Source: CALBRZ01 sp964511065 (GTDB taxonomy: Bacteria; Planctomycetota; Planctomycetia; Pirellulales; S012-138). Taken from it: a stretch of DNA of 64,000 bases. Of the stretch, positions 8,301 to 17,181 are shown piece after piece. A program made the position numbers and the translations under genes. Position 1 is the stretch's first letter. Each line of letters starts with the position of its first letter. The stretch spans positions 1 through 64,000 of the forward strand of contig CAZEEG010000013.1 of NCBI GenBank assembly GCA_964511065.1, given 5' to 3'. The notes under the pieces are model-generated. The model was not told where the DNA came from. It saw only the letters and a program-made list of their open reading frames with translations, and made no database searches.

Positions 8301-8813
8301 CTCTTCGGCGAGCCTGAACGCGTCGTCGCCCGATCCGCGGCCAATCAGCCAGTAGAGCATGCCTGCCGCCAACATGAGGATCAGCAGCGCGCCGCCCCCC
8401 AGCAGCATCAGTTTACTGTCCCAGGTAGGCGTGGCGGCGGTGTCGGCCTTGGGCCGTGTCCCGGCCCGCGCTGCGGTGCCCAGCCCCAAGCCCCCCAAGC
8501 CGGACGCACCATAGCCGGCCGAACCATACCCCAGGTCGCCGAACAGTGGACTGGCCGATTCGTCGATGATTTCGGCCAGGGGAGCGTTCTCCGGCGGCAG
8601 GCCGCGCTTGACGGTTTCGCCACCGTTGAGCAGTTCGTCGGCCTGAAACTGCGTCAACAGGTTGTTCTTGACGAGCCAGGAGGTCAGCGCGGTCGGCCCG
8701 GTTTCCTCGGGCCGCTGACGAACGCGCGCCCGCAACTTGCCAATAATATCGTCGGGCGCCAGTCCCCGTTGCTGGATCGAATCGAGGATTTCTTCCGAGG
8801 TCAAAGAACTCAT
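5376..8813 (-). CDS. Large membrane-anchored PQQ-like beta-propeller protein
   Basis: The product has 1,145 residues. Residues 1-65 carry the motif SWLVKNNLLTQFQADELLNGG, a short domain seen at the start of many planctomycete kinases and signalling proteins. A Gly-rich linker (about 90-125) and one membrane segment (about 135-158, LMLLGGGALLILMLAAGMLYWLI) follow. A helical TPR-like region (about 165-370, e.g. AEEDYNAGNYTQAIEKYNHFLKDY) comes next. From about 400 to the end are repeated beta-propeller blades of the PQQ/WD type (AYGLDAATGQLLWRR, GNVIYQFGQQGSLYILETG, TVGGTLRRLNAATGEEMA). No catalytic PQQ-dehydrogenase residues are evident, so a scaffold or binding role at the cell envelope is likely. 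An SD (GAGG) lies 4-5 nt before the ATG. Confidence 0.85.
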   Translation of the reverse strand: MSSLTSEEILDSIQQRGLAPDDIIGKLRARVRQRPEETGPTALTSWLVKNNLLTQFQADELLNGGETVKRGLPPENAPLAEIIDESASPLFGDLGYGSAGYGASGLGGLGLGTAARAGTRPKADTAATPTWDSKLMLLGGGALLILMLAAGMLYWLIGRGSGDDAFRLAEEDYNAGNYTQAIEKYNHFLKDYESHSQAGMARVHRGLARMRQLTTRPADWTQALADVEAILQEVRREREFPEARVELASILPRLAEGLVQQAQAQQDAEVLAQADQAFNLIQNNNYVPQNLRNEEGLRRLEALRAEVQRELDRGRELNTALDEIAAAAARGETATAYAIRRDLVKTYPDLDNNPRLYDALLEVTAAERLGVQYVDEPAQPVTEEPESAVTAVTSLASTSGTAVPGVQGRQVFALASGAAYGLDAATGQLLWRRFVGFDSTFLPQAIGADGSDVILIDAVRSELVRVEAASGKLRWRLPLEGGLPLPPAIAGNTAWIATREGRLYQVDLDTGQSPGYFAFPQPLSTPPVVAASGNVIYQFGQQGSLYILETGQQAGCRNVVYLGHAPDGISAAPLLIEGVYLLAAVNTGARYSQLITFRLEDDGKQAVPVKGDALDGQVHSPPQREGNAVVVATDSGALYMFAVGDVDAEQPLVLIARQAGSARVPQVPQVRLTAEHLWIADRMLQCYAFQEAAGSFAPVWQRYRGGVSVQPLQRAGQALIYARREPGKPGVAIAALGAISGEPYWETVLAAPSATGPLVDPQSQTVSAVTTGGALFELPLSQVEQGHSAISKPAQQVPVDWPLSTTFPVSRFSDGQWVVAIAADGRQLLVATPDGRGRRLDWKPLPDAATFPPVKQYNRLLVPGALGQVFSLLPSTWQADAEPFQPPIENGRRYRWQATLQAATASMSDAVDPEGAPDDIAPSFSPLDDTPKATVPQESGNLARANGSGALASAQGETVVNESPFLLAEAGGKLYLLALSYEPIPHLAQLAEAQLERPLATPLAAIDGTALAVDEAHRLLAIAYDDLRPRVVAQLDGPPTWGPEPVGKAVLLATEDHRLCCYNSDGSERWQLRLHDGPLAGDPAAVNGDLIVATVGGTLRRLNAATGEEMARADVGEPLARGAVAAGDRLLLTSPDGSLLSARLP

Positions 8814-9090
8814 ACTGCCTCTGTCATTGCTGCTCGCCCCCCGCTGCCGCTATGTCGCCTGGCCAGCCGTATGATTGGGTACTTGCCCCGCGCCCCTAAG
8901 ACAAGTTGCCGGCGGCCCCAACCCGCGCTTCCTACCTATCAGAAACGCCAGCCACCGGGAACGCAAGCCCGGCGTGCCTCGTTGCATCGGCCGCGGTTCA
9001 TGGACTGCTCGCCCCTTGACGGAATGCGCGCCGCCAGCGCTATTGAGCATGAAGGGATTGCGATTGCCCCTCTTGCCCACAGGCCATGCC

Positions 9091-9891
9091 ATGGAATTGG
9101 ATTCCCCGGAATTGACGGTTGCCCGGCAAGCTGCCCAAGCCGGCGGCGCCATTATCTCGCGGTATTTCCACGAAGGCGTCGAGATGCGGACCAAGGCGGT
9201 TGCCGACCTGGTGTCCGACGCCGACATTGAGTCAGAACACGCCATCGTAGCGGCGATTCGCAGTGCCTTTCCCGATCATGCCATCCTGGGTGAGGAGTCG
9301 TACGAGGCCGATGTGGCCGCCCCCAAGCTATGGCTCGTCGACCCGCTCGATGGCACCACCAACTTTGCACACGGCATCCCGCACTTTGCCATCTCGATTG
9401 CCTATTACGAGGCAGGGCAACCGCGGTGCGGGGTGATCTACAACCCGATTCGCGAAGACTGGTACCTCACCGTGGCCGGGCAGGGGGCCTGGTACAATGG
9501 CCGCCGGGCCCAGGTCAACAACGACGATTCGCTCAGCCAGTCGCTGGTCGGAGTTGGCTTCTACTACGACCGCGATGCAAAGATGCGGGCCACGCTCGAA
9601 GCCATCCGCGAGTTGTTCGGCCACCAGATTCACGGCATCCGGCGGTTTGGGACTGCATCGCTCGACTTGGCGCAAGTCGCGCTAGGGATGTACGCGGCGT
9701 ACTTTGAGTTTCAACTATCGGCCTGGGATTTCGCGGCAGGCAGGCTGTTTGTGGAAGAAGCCGGCGGTCGCGTCACCACCTGCCAAGGCGACCCGCTCCC
9801 GCTCTCCGTCAGCAGCGTATTGGCTTCCAATGGCCGCCTGCACGACACGATGCTGGAGATTGTCGGCAAATGGTACCAGGCAGGCCAGTAA
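9091..9891 (+). CDS. Inositol monophosphatase family protein (Mg-dependent sugar phosphatase)
   Basis: From the ATG at 9091 the protein has 266 residues, the normal length for the family. It shows all metal sites: the acidic pair E68-E69 (ILGEES), the signature WLVDPLDGTTNFAHGIPHF (D84, D87) and the second motif AWDFAAGRLFVEEAGG (W212, D213). Members hydrolyse phosphate from inositol-1-phosphate, from related sugar phosphates, or from 3'-phosphoadenosine compounds; sequence alone does not decide. The reading frame is open further upstream to 8875 and includes an ATG at 9049 (MKGLRLPLLPTGHAMELD), but that extension is not family-like. Neither start has a good SD. It is divergent from the beta-propeller gene, 277 bp away. 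Confidence 0.9.
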   Translation: MELDSPELTVARQAAQAGGAIISRYFHEGVEMRTKAVADLVSDADIESEHAIVAAIRSAFPDHAILGEESYEADVAAPKLWLVDPLDGTTNFAHGIPHFAISIAYYEAGQPRCGVIYNPIREDWYLTVAGQGAWYNGRRAQVNNDDSLSQSLVGVGFYYDRDAKMRATLEAIRELFGHQIHGIRRFGTASLDLAQVALGMYAAYFEFQLSAWDFAAGRLFVEEAGGRVTTCQGDPLPLSVSSVLASNGRLHDTMLEIVGKWYQAGQ

Positions 9892-10339
9892 CGGATGGAT
9901 CGCCGCGCAAAGCCAACGCCTGCCTCCCGCACAAAACGGCTGGCAAGTTGAGAGGCTTCCCGTGCACCGTTCAGCTACCCATCGACTTTCTTTGACCAAT
10001 CCACCAAAACGGGCAGCCCCGGATCGTATCCACGTTAGATTTCGCCCGGGGGGCGAACCATGGGGCAATACCGATCCGCCGCGTTGGAATGGGGGGCACC
10101 GCCTGGGCAACTTGCAGTGGTCCCCGGTGGTGCCGGATAATTCCCGCTATGGGTGCCTGCGGAGCTAATGTCCGCTTCATTCCACGCTGGTCCACCCAAA
10201 TGCCAAGGATTGTGCTGAAAAACGGAAGGTTCCCGGCGTCGATCGTTCGGCAACCGGACCTTGGCGGCACGACCATCCATCATCCCCGGCGCGGCTCGGG
10301 TCTGACGTCGGCTTCACACGGCATCGCAACGAGGAAGCA
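9892..10339. other. Intergenic region without a recognised gene
   Basis: About 450 bp between the phosphatase-like gene and the nuclease pair. I found no credible reading frame, tRNA-like fold or strong promoter. A GAGGAAG at 10331-10337 is the likely SD for the GTG start that follows. Confidence 0.5.
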
Positions 10340-11617
10340 GTGATTCAATTCATCCACGCCGCCGACATTCATTTGGATAGTCCACTCAAAGGGCTCGAAC
10401 GCTACGAAGGAGCACCCGTTGGCGAGATTCGGCAGGCCACACGTAAGGCGCTGCACAACCTGGTCACGCTGGCTCTGGATCGCAAGGTGGATTTCGTCCT
10501 GATTGCCGGCGACCTCTACGACGGCGACTGGAAAGACCACAATACGGGGCTGTGCTTTGTCCGCGAGATGTATCGGCTAAGGGATGCCGGGATTCCCGTC
10601 GTGCTGATCAGCGGCAACCACGATGCGGCCAGCCAGATCACCCGCTCGCTGCGCCTGCCCGAAAACGTGGAATTGCTGCCGCACGGGAAGGCAGGCACCG
10701 CCACGTTGCCTCAACTCGAACAGTGCGGCGTGGCGGTCCATGGGCGGTCGTTTGCCACGCGGGCGGAAACCGCGAACTTGGCGCGAGACTACCCGAGGAA
10801 GCGGTCAGGGCTATTCAATATTGGCCTGTTACACACCTCGCTGACCGGCGACGACAAGGGCCACGAACCATACGCCCCTTGCAGCCTCGATGATCTGCGG
10901 CAAAAGGAATACGACTACTGGGCGCTGGGCCACATCCACAAGCGCCAGGTGTGCTGTAAGGAATTCCCGGTCGTTTTCTCCGGAAATATCCAAGGCCGCC
11001 ACATTCGCGAAACCGGTGCCAAGGGCTGCTACGTGGTGACCGTCGACGACAGGCACCAGTGCGAACTGGAATTTGTGCCGCTGGACGTGTTCCGCTGGGA
11101 GGAATGCACCGTCGATGCCACCGGGACCAGGCATGCCGACGAAATTCTCGACCGCTTCAGCACCAGGCTCAACGAACTTTCGGGCAACCACGATGGCCTG
11201 CCGCTGGCCGTGCGCGTGCATATCCAGGGGCAAACCGACGCGCACGATGACCTCCGCGCCAAGGCGGCCCATTGGACCTACGAAATCCGCAACATCAGCC
11301 TCTCCCAGACCAGCCAACATATCTGGATTGAAAAGGTCAAATGGAACACCAGTCGCGTCCGGCCGCCGCTGGACCTCTCCGACCGCAGCGGCGCCATCGG
11401 TACGTTGCTGGACTACCTCGACGAACTCCGCAGCGATGACTCGCTACGCGAGGCCCTCGTCGCTGAAGCGCTCGGCGACCTGCAGCGCAAACTACCGGAC
11501 GAACTCACCCACGGCGACGAGGGGCTGTTTCTGAAGGACCAGGAGCAAATGCGCCAATGGCTGGGTGACGTCGAATCGCTCTTGTTGAACCGCTTTCGGG
11601 AAGGGGGCAACTCATGA
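10340..11617 (+). CDS. Metallophosphoesterase-family DNA exonuclease, YhaO/SbcD-like
   Basis: The 425-residue protein has the calcineurin-like nuclease core of Mre11/SbcD/YhaO: HAADIHLDSP (D9, H11), AGDLYDGD (57-63), SGNHDAAS (91-98), then LLHTSLTG and WALGHIHKRQ. These residues bind two Mn ions and cleave DNA. The C-terminal 150 residues are a capping region. The start is a GTG, preceded very closely by GAGGAAG; it places the first beta-strand exactly where family members begin. It overlaps the next gene by 4 bp (ATGA), so the two are translationally coupled. Together they form a nuclease/ATPase pair like YhaO-YhaN of Firmicutes or SbcD-SbcC, likely in break processing. YhaO is the closer match because the partner is shorter than SbcC. 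Confidence 0.9.
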   Translation: MIQFIHAADIHLDSPLKGLERYEGAPVGEIRQATRKALHNLVTLALDRKVDFVLIAGDLYDGDWKDHNTGLCFVREMYRLRDAGIPVVLISGNHDAASQITRSLRLPENVELLPHGKAGTATLPQLEQCGVAVHGRSFATRAETANLARDYPRKRSGLFNIGLLHTSLTGDDKGHEPYAPCSLDDLRQKEYDYWALGHIHKRQVCCKEFPVVFSGNIQGRHIRETGAKGCYVVTVDDRHQCELEFVPLDVFRWEECTVDATGTRHADEILDRFSTRLNELSGNHDGLPLAVRVHIQGQTDAHDDLRAKAAHWTYEIRNISLSQTSQHIWIEKVKWNTSRVRPPLDLSDRSGAIGTLLDYLDELRSDDSLREALVAEALGDLQRKLPDELTHGDEGLFLKDQEQMRQWLGDVESLLLNRFREGGNS

Positions 11618-14600
11618 AACTGGTGCAACTGGACCTGCTGGCGTTTGGCCCCTTTACCGATCGATCGCTCCACTTCGGCCATAAGCCTGGCCTGCACATC
11701 GTGCATGGTCCCAACGAGGCCGGCAAGAGCTCGTCGCTGCGTGCGTTGCGATGTCTGCTGTACGGAATCCCTGCCCAAAGCCCCGACGACTTCATCCACA
11801 AGTACGCGAACATGCGAATCGGCGCCGTGGTCGAAACCGCCGATGGCAAGCGACTGGAGTTCATCCGCCGTAAGGGCAACAAGAAAACGCTACGCGGCTC
11901 GGACGACAACAAGGTATTCGACGAAACGCAATTGGCGCAGTTACTCCAAGGTGTCAACGCCGACGAGTTTCGCCAGCGGTTCGGCATCGACTATGAAGAA
12001 CTGCGCAAAGGCGGCCAGGCGCTCGTGTGCGGCAGCGGTGACCTGGCCGAAATCCTCTTCGCGGCCGGTTCTGGCGTGGCCGACCTTCGTGCCATCCAGC
12101 AGCAGTTGACGGACGAAGCGGACAGGCTGTTCCGGCCGTCGTCGACCTCCAAGCCAACGATCAACGCGCGGCTCAGCGAGTTGAAGGATGCCCAGAAGGC
12201 CATCAAAGAGGCGCAACTGCCAACCTCAGAATGGTGCCGCCGCGACGAAGAACTTCGCACCGCCGAACAGCACCGGGCGAAGCTGATCGAAACCCTCAAG
12301 GACAAGCGCGTCGAGCACAGCCGGCTCAAACGCATCTGCGACTCGCTGCCGCTGATCCGGACTCGAGCCGCGCTGCGCAAACGGTTGGAGCAACTGGCCG
12401 GCATCCCGCTGCTGCCCGAGAGCTTTCCCGCTGAACGCACCAAGGCCCAGAGCGAACTGGACAATGCCCTTCGCGCCAAGGATAGGGCCAGCCATGCGAT
12501 CGCGGAGCTGGAAGACCAGCTTTCCGGGGTGGAGATCCCGGCGGAGTTGCTTGCCAACCGCACGGCTATCGAAGCATTGCACGATCCCAGCGGCGGCTAC
12601 AAGAAGGCAGCCGCCGATCGGCCGCGGCTGGTTGCCGAACGCGATGCCTTGCAACAGCAGGCACGTGGGCTGTTGCAGAAACTCGGCCGGCCGCCACAAC
12701 TGGACGAAGCCAACAAGCTGGATTTGCCTACGGCGCAAAAGCGGCGCATCCGCGATTTGGCGGGCAAATACAGCGGGCTGCTCGACCGCAATCAGCTCTG
12801 CCGACAGACGCTCGATAAGTTGGCTGACGAGATTCACCAGGTACAAGAAGCGTTGCAGCAGCTTCCCGAGCCGCGCGACACCGCCGAGCTACGGCACACA
12901 ATCCGCCTGGCACAACGGCAGGGCAACCTGGACAAGAACCGGGCTCAGATTGCGGCCTCCCTGGATGATCGGCTCCAGCAGGCCGAGGTTGCTCTGGCTC
13001 GCTTGCCCCAGTTCGACGGGACGCTGGAGGAACTGGAACGGTTGCCGGTCCCGTCGGCCGAGACCATCGAACGGTACGACCGGGAGTTCGCCCAGGCCGA
13101 AAAGGAAATCTCGCGGTTACAAGACCAGTGCCATGACATTCTGACCGCGAGCCAGGAAGTTCAGGTCAAGCTCGATGCGCTGCACCTGGTTGGCGACGTA
13201 CCCTCCGAGGCCGATTTACAGCAGGCCCGGCATCGTCGCGACCAGGGCTGGCAATTGGTTCAGCAGGTCCTCGGCGGCGGGGCTTCGCAGCCCGACGAAG
13301 CGGTGACGGAGTTCATTGGCGAATTTGACCCCAACGGTGATTTGACCAGCGCGTTTGCGGCCAGCATGCTCAAGGCCGACACGATTGCAGACCGCCTCCG
13401 CCGCGAGGCCGAACGGGTTGCACAACAGGCGGAGTTTACTGCCCAGTTGCAGCAATTGGAGGAAAAGCTAGGGCAAGCCCAGGCTGCGCTCGAAGCAGCC
13501 CGGCAGCGGCAAGCCGAGGTGCAAGCGGAATGGCGTGCGCAGTGGAAGCCGGCCGGGATCGAGCCACTGACTCCCGGCGAGATGGCCTCGTGGCGCAACC
13601 ACCAGCAGGACCTCGTGAAGCAAGCGGATGAAATTCGCCGCGAACAGGCCGCGTTGGATCGGGTGACCGAGGAGATCAAGGCCCACAAGGCCCAGTTGAA
13701 CGAATGCCTGGCAGCGCTGAACCTGCCGGCGGTGCCCGATGCAGAATCCCTCATGGCCGCGCTGGATCGGGCCGAGGAACTCGCCACCGCGATCGAAGAC
13801 GCCAACCGGCAGCGTGAGAAACTGGCCGAAGATCACAGGCGGCTGTTGAGAGAACACCCCCAGGCGGAACGCGATGCGGAAGACGCCCAGGCAGCCCTAG
13901 AGCAATGGAGGGCAAGCTGGGAGGATGCCGTTGCCGTCCTGGGCCTGGATGGCAACTCGCAACCGACCGAGGCCGGCGACGTGATCGACCAGGCGGATGA
14001 CATTCTCGGATTTCTGCGAGATGCCGACAGTCTCGATGAGCGCATCCGCGGAATCGACGAAGATGCCGCCCGATTCGAGGAAACGGTAAAGCACCTCTTG
14101 GAGCAGGCCGCCCCGGATTTGATCGGCACGATGCAACGTTCCGTCGAGATGGCGGTGGCGCACCTCTTCGGTCGCATGAACCAGGCCGAGAAGGACCAAA
14201 CCAAGGTCGAAGGATGGCAAAACCAACTCAAGACGTACCAGGCCGAATTGCGCGAAGCCAATCAAGACATTGAGCATTGGCAAGCCAAGCTGGACCAATT
14301 ATGCCAGCAGGCCGGCTGCTCTGCCCCCGACGAACTGCCCCAGGCTGAGGAACAATCGAAGCAGCGGCGCGAAACGGAGCGCGAACTGCAAAACGTCGAA
14401 CAGCAGTTGCGCGGCCTGGCCGCGGGCACGCCGCTGGACACCTGGATTGCCGCAGTCGAGTCATGCGACGCCGACGAGGTCGAGGCCACGCTGGAGGGCC
14501 TGGGAGCTATGCTTCAACAGCTTGAAAGCGATACGCAAGACGCGGCAATTCGAGTCGGCCAGCTTAAGGAATCGCTCAATGCCGGCGACGGCCGTGCTGA

Positions 14601-15186
14601 TGCCGCGGAAGCCCAGGCACAGGCAGAATCGCTACTGGCCAATATCCGCAGCGAGGCCGAAGAGTACATCCGGTTGAAGCTGGCGTCCGAACTGCTCGCC
14701 CGTGCCATGGAGCGGTTTCGGGAAGCCAACCAGGACCCGGTGCTGGCACGGGCCTCGGTACTGTTCGCACAACTCACCCGGGGATCGTTTACTGGGCTGG
14801 TTCCCGATTACGACGACACCGGCAAGGCCAAACTGCTGGGTGTGCGTCCCGATGGGAATACGAAGGTCGCGATCGAAGGCATGAGCGACGGCACCTGCGA
14901 CCAGTTGTATCTTGCCCTGCGAATCGCCCTCCTGGAGTCGTGGCTCGCGGAACACGAACCCCTGCCGTTCATCGTGGACGATATCTTGATCATGTTCGAC
15001 GACCGCCGAGCCATCCAAGCGCTGAAGGTTTTCGCCAAGTTGGGCGAGAAGACGCAAGTGATCTTTTTCACGCACCATCAGCATCTGATCGACCTGGCCA
15101 AGGATGCCATTCCCAGCGACCGTCTGACGGTTCACGAACTCGCTCCCGTTTTGGAGTCCGTGGAGGCCGAAACGGCAAGCACCTAA
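11614..15186 (+). CDS. SMC/Rad50-like AAA ATPase, YhaN-like partner of the nuclease
   Basis: The product has 1,190 residues. The N-terminal ATPase half starts MKLVQLDLLAFGPFTDRSL and has the Walker A motif GPNEAGKSSSLRALR (about 34-48). Long Q/E/A-rich coiled coils fill about residues 190-1000. The C-terminal half has the signature EGMSDGTCDQLYLALR, the Walker B motif LPFIVDDILIMFDDRRA and the switch histidines FFTHHQHL. The MSDGTxDQL signature is typical of the YhaN (AAA_27/AAA_23) group rather than SbcC, and no CxxC zinc hook stands out at the coil apex. Role inferred: ATP-driven clamp that loads the upstream nuclease on DNA ends. It shares ATGA with the upstream gene. No further gene follows in the operon. 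Confidence 0.9.
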   Translation: MKLVQLDLLAFGPFTDRSLHFGHKPGLHIVHGPNEAGKSSSLRALRCLLYGIPAQSPDDFIHKYANMRIGAVVETADGKRLEFIRRKGNKKTLRGSDDNKVFDETQLAQLLQGVNADEFRQRFGIDYEELRKGGQALVCGSGDLAEILFAAGSGVADLRAIQQQLTDEADRLFRPSSTSKPTINARLSELKDAQKAIKEAQLPTSEWCRRDEELRTAEQHRAKLIETLKDKRVEHSRLKRICDSLPLIRTRAALRKRLEQLAGIPLLPESFPAERTKAQSELDNALRAKDRASHAIAELEDQLSGVEIPAELLANRTAIEALHDPSGGYKKAAADRPRLVAERDALQQQARGLLQKLGRPPQLDEANKLDLPTAQKRRIRDLAGKYSGLLDRNQLCRQTLDKLADEIHQVQEALQQLPEPRDTAELRHTIRLAQRQGNLDKNRAQIAASLDDRLQQAEVALARLPQFDGTLEELERLPVPSAETIERYDREFAQAEKEISRLQDQCHDILTASQEVQVKLDALHLVGDVPSEADLQQARHRRDQGWQLVQQVLGGGASQPDEAVTEFIGEFDPNGDLTSAFAASMLKADTIADRLRREAERVAQQAEFTAQLQQLEEKLGQAQAALEAARQRQAEVQAEWRAQWKPAGIEPLTPGEMASWRNHQQDLVKQADEIRREQAALDRVTEEIKAHKAQLNECLAALNLPAVPDAESLMAALDRAEELATAIEDANRQREKLAEDHRRLLREHPQAERDAEDAQAALEQWRASWEDAVAVLGLDGNSQPTEAGDVIDQADDILGFLRDADSLDERIRGIDEDAARFEETVKHLLEQAAPDLIGTMQRSVEMAVAHLFGRMNQAEKDQTKVEGWQNQLKTYQAELREANQDIEHWQAKLDQLCQQAGCSAPDELPQAEEQSKQRRETERELQNVEQQLRGLAAGTPLDTWIAAVESCDADEVEATLEGLGAMLQQLESDTQDAAIRVGQLKESLNAGDGRADAAEAQAQAESLLANIRSEAEEYIRLKLASELLARAMERFREANQDPVLARASVLFAQLTRGSFTGLVPDYDDTGKAKLLGVRPDGNTKVAIEGMSDGTCDQLYLALRIALLESWLAEHEPLPFIVDDILIMFDDRRAIQALKVFAKLGEKTQVIFFTHHQHLIDLAKDAIPSDRLTVHELAPVLESVEAETAST

Positions 15187-15625
15187 CGGGCCATCCGCCG
15201 CGGCAATCATTGGTTCGCCCGCACTGCCGGTCGCACCGCGCTGGGCCGTGGTGGCGCATGGATTTCTGCGTGCTCGGGACGGCCGTCTTGGTTCCCCTGA
15301 AGTTCGGCCGGCGGTAGCCCACGGATGGAACCAAAGGGGGAGTCTGCTGTTCGCCTGATGCCCCGCTCCCGGGCGTGCCTGTTTCGCGTTCTCGCCGGGT
15401 ATGGGATTTGGTACACTGCGGCAGTGAAAATGGCCGTTGCAGTGAACGGTCTGCGCTCGCCGCCGGCACTTGGCGCGGCATCACGCCGCCCGCCGCGGGG
15501 CTGACCGCCAACCCGCCTCACTTGCCGCCTGAACCGCCTCACCGCCAACCATCCTACCCCATGCCGCGCAGGCACCCCGGAGTTCCTGCCACCCCGCGCC
15601 TGCCCTGCCAGGGAACTGTTCGCCT
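15187..15625. other. Intergenic region without a recognised gene
   Basis: About 440 bp between the ATPase and the alcohol dehydrogenase gene. A split inverted repeat (TTGGTTCC near 15289, GGAACCAA near 15329) is visible. I see no gene, tRNA or convincing promoter. AGGGAAC shortly before 15626 is a plausible SD. Confidence 0.45.
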
Positions 15626-16771
15626 ATGATGCCATTTGATTTCCAGTCTGCCACCCGGTTGGTCTTTGGACCGGGACGCATCGACGAATTGGGAGAACTG
15701 GCCGCGGGCTTAGGGGCACGCCGCGCCATGATTATCAGCGATCCGGGCATCGTCAAAGCGGGCCACGATGAACGGGGCCTGGCCTCGCTGCACCGTGCCG
15801 GAATCGCCACGATGCTGTTCGATGGCGTCGTGGAGAATCCCACGACCGAAAACGTCGATGAGGGGGTCACTGCCGCGCGTAGTTTCCAGCCCGACCTGCT
15901 GATCGGCCTGGGCGGCGGCAGTTCCATGGACTGCGCCAAGGGCATCAACTTCGTATACACCAACGGCGGCCAGATGCGCGACTACTGGGGCATTGGCAAG
16001 GCCCGCCAGCCAATGCTGCCGATGATCGCCGTTCCCACCACGGCCGGGACGGGCAGCGAAGCCCAGAGCTTCGCCCTGATCTCCGATGCCAAGACCCACG
16101 TCAAGATGGCTTGCGGCGACAAGAAGGCTGCCTGCCGGATCGCGCTGCTCGATCCCCAACTCACGGTGACCCAGCCGCCCAGGGTTACGGCGCTGACGGG
16201 TATCGACGCCGTCGCCCACGCCCTGGAAACCTACGTGACACGCCCGCGTAACCCGGTCTCGCTGATCTTCAGCCGCGAAGCCTGGCGGCTACTGGAAGCA
16301 AACTTCGTACGGGTGCTGGAAGAACCGCTGGATCTGGAAGCTCGCGGAGCCATGCAACTGGGAGCGTTCTTTGCCGGGCTGGCGATCGAGAACAGCATGC
16401 TGGGAGCGGCCCACGCGCTGGCCAACCCGCTGACCCAACACTACGACGTCGTACACGGCCAGGCCGTGGCCTTGATGCTGCCACACGTGATTCGCTTCAA
16501 CGGCCAGGAAGTCGGCCGGATGTATGCTGAGTTGTTGCCCAGTTCCAACGGCACGGTCCGTTCGCCAGCGGGTGCATCCAGCGAATTGGCCGACCGCGTT
16601 ACGCAACTCGTGGCCAAGGCAGGGCTGGCATTGCAGCTTCGAGAGCTGGGCGTGACCGCCGACCGCCTCCATCAACTGGCCGCCGATGCCGCCCGGCAAT
16701 GGACCGGTGGCTTCAATCCCCGAGCGGTGGGTGAAGAAGAATTACGCCAGCTCTACGAGGCGGCGCTATAA
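15626..16771 (+). CDS. Iron-containing (type III) alcohol dehydrogenase
   Basis: The 381-residue product belongs to the group III metal-dependent alcohol dehydrogenases, which interconvert alcohols and aldehydes with NAD(P). It shows the nucleotide-binding GGGSSMDCAKG (96-105), the TTAGTGSE turn (138-144) and the four metal ligands expected for the family: D194 and H198 in TGIDAVAHALE, H263 in GAAHALANPL and H277 in DVVHGQA. The two adjacent Met codons (15626 and 15629) are both possible starts, with AGGGAAC about 9 nt upstream. It stands alone, convergent with the fragment at 16804, so the substrate cannot be inferred from context. Confidence 0.92.
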   Translation: MMPFDFQSATRLVFGPGRIDELGELAAGLGARRAMIISDPGIVKAGHDERGLASLHRAGIATMLFDGVVENPTTENVDEGVTAARSFQPDLLIGLGGGSSMDCAKGINFVYTNGGQMRDYWGIGKARQPMLPMIAVPTTAGTGSEAQSFALISDAKTHVKMACGDKKAACRIALLDPQLTVTQPPRVTALTGIDAVAHALETYVTRPRNPVSLIFSREAWRLLEANFVRVLEEPLDLEARGAMQLGAFFAGLAIENSMLGAAHALANPLTQHYDVVHGQAVALMLPHVIRFNGQEVGRMYAELLPSSNGTVRSPAGASSELADRVTQLVAKAGLALQLRELGVTADRLHQLAADAARQWTGGFNPRAVGEEELRQLYEAAL

Positions 16772-16803
16772 GCTGAAAACCGGCGTGCGATTCGCAAAGT
16801 CGG

Positions 16804-17046
16804 CTACTTCTCGCCGCGGGCGAATGCGACCAGTTCTTCCAACAGTTCGGCAGCGCGGCGCTCTTCGCCTTCCATGGTGTGGCAGATTTCAGAAAACTCG
16901 TCATCCTTGTCGCGCGTGGACTTTAGGAGCGTTAACCCCATTCGCAACACGTGCAGGCAATGTCGCAAGTCGTGGACAACCGTTGATATTTGTTGTGCGC
17001 GACCATCGGGCGAAAGGCTTTCGGGGGATTCGGTATCGGACGACAT
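16804..17046 (-). CDS. Small histidine-kinase dimerisation (DHp)-like protein, possibly truncated by the assembly gap
   Basis: From the ATG at 17046 this is an 80-residue protein. Its core, STVVHDLRHCLHVLRMGLTLL followed by ERRAAELLEELVAFARGEK, looks like the two-helix DHp domain of a sensor histidine kinase: HDLRHCL is an H-box-like HExRxPL variant and the second helix ends with LVAFAR. No ATPase domain follows, because the stop comes directly after the second helix. The frame continues upstream (MSRNEVV) to a 100-N gap starting at 17082, so a longer N-terminus is possible. It could be a standalone phosphotransfer or decoy protein or the tail of a larger one. Its stop lies 33 bp from the convergent dehydrogenase. 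Confidence 0.5.
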   Translation of the reverse strand: MSSDTESPESLSPDGRAQQISTVVHDLRHCLHVLRMGLTLLKSTRDKDDEFSEICHTMEGEERRAAELLEELVAFARGEK

Positions 17047-17081
17047 CACTACCTCGTTCCGGCTCATGCTCGGGCAACTGG

Positions 17082-17181
17082 NNNNNNNNNNNNNNNNNNN
17101 NNNNNNNNNNNNNNNNNNNNNNNNNNNNNNNNNNNNNNNNNNNNNNNNNNNNNNNNNNNNNNNNNNNNNNNNNNNNNNNNN
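17082..17181. other. Scaffold gap (100 N)
   Basis: One hundred unknown bases. The same 10-mer gggcaactgg directly flanks both sides, which suggests that the two contigs overlap or that the gap is a collapsed short repeat rather than a real 100-bp unknown. Confidence 0.95.

Noticed and set aside
8875..9090. N-terminal extension of the inositol-phosphatase-like protein
   Set aside because: 72 extra residues rich in Arg/Pro/Gly with no similarity to the family; the conserved start is at 9091.
7593..9230. 545-residue open frame on the plus strand opposite the beta-propeller gene
   Set aside because: Antisense shadow of a long GC-rich gene; its protein is His/Gln/Gly-rich with no family features, and the minus-strand gene has clear domains and an SD.
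15280..15340. Split inverted repeat TTGGTTCC/GGAACCAA considered as part of a tRNA
   Set aside because: No acceptor stem, anticodon arm or T-loop pattern can be assembled around it.
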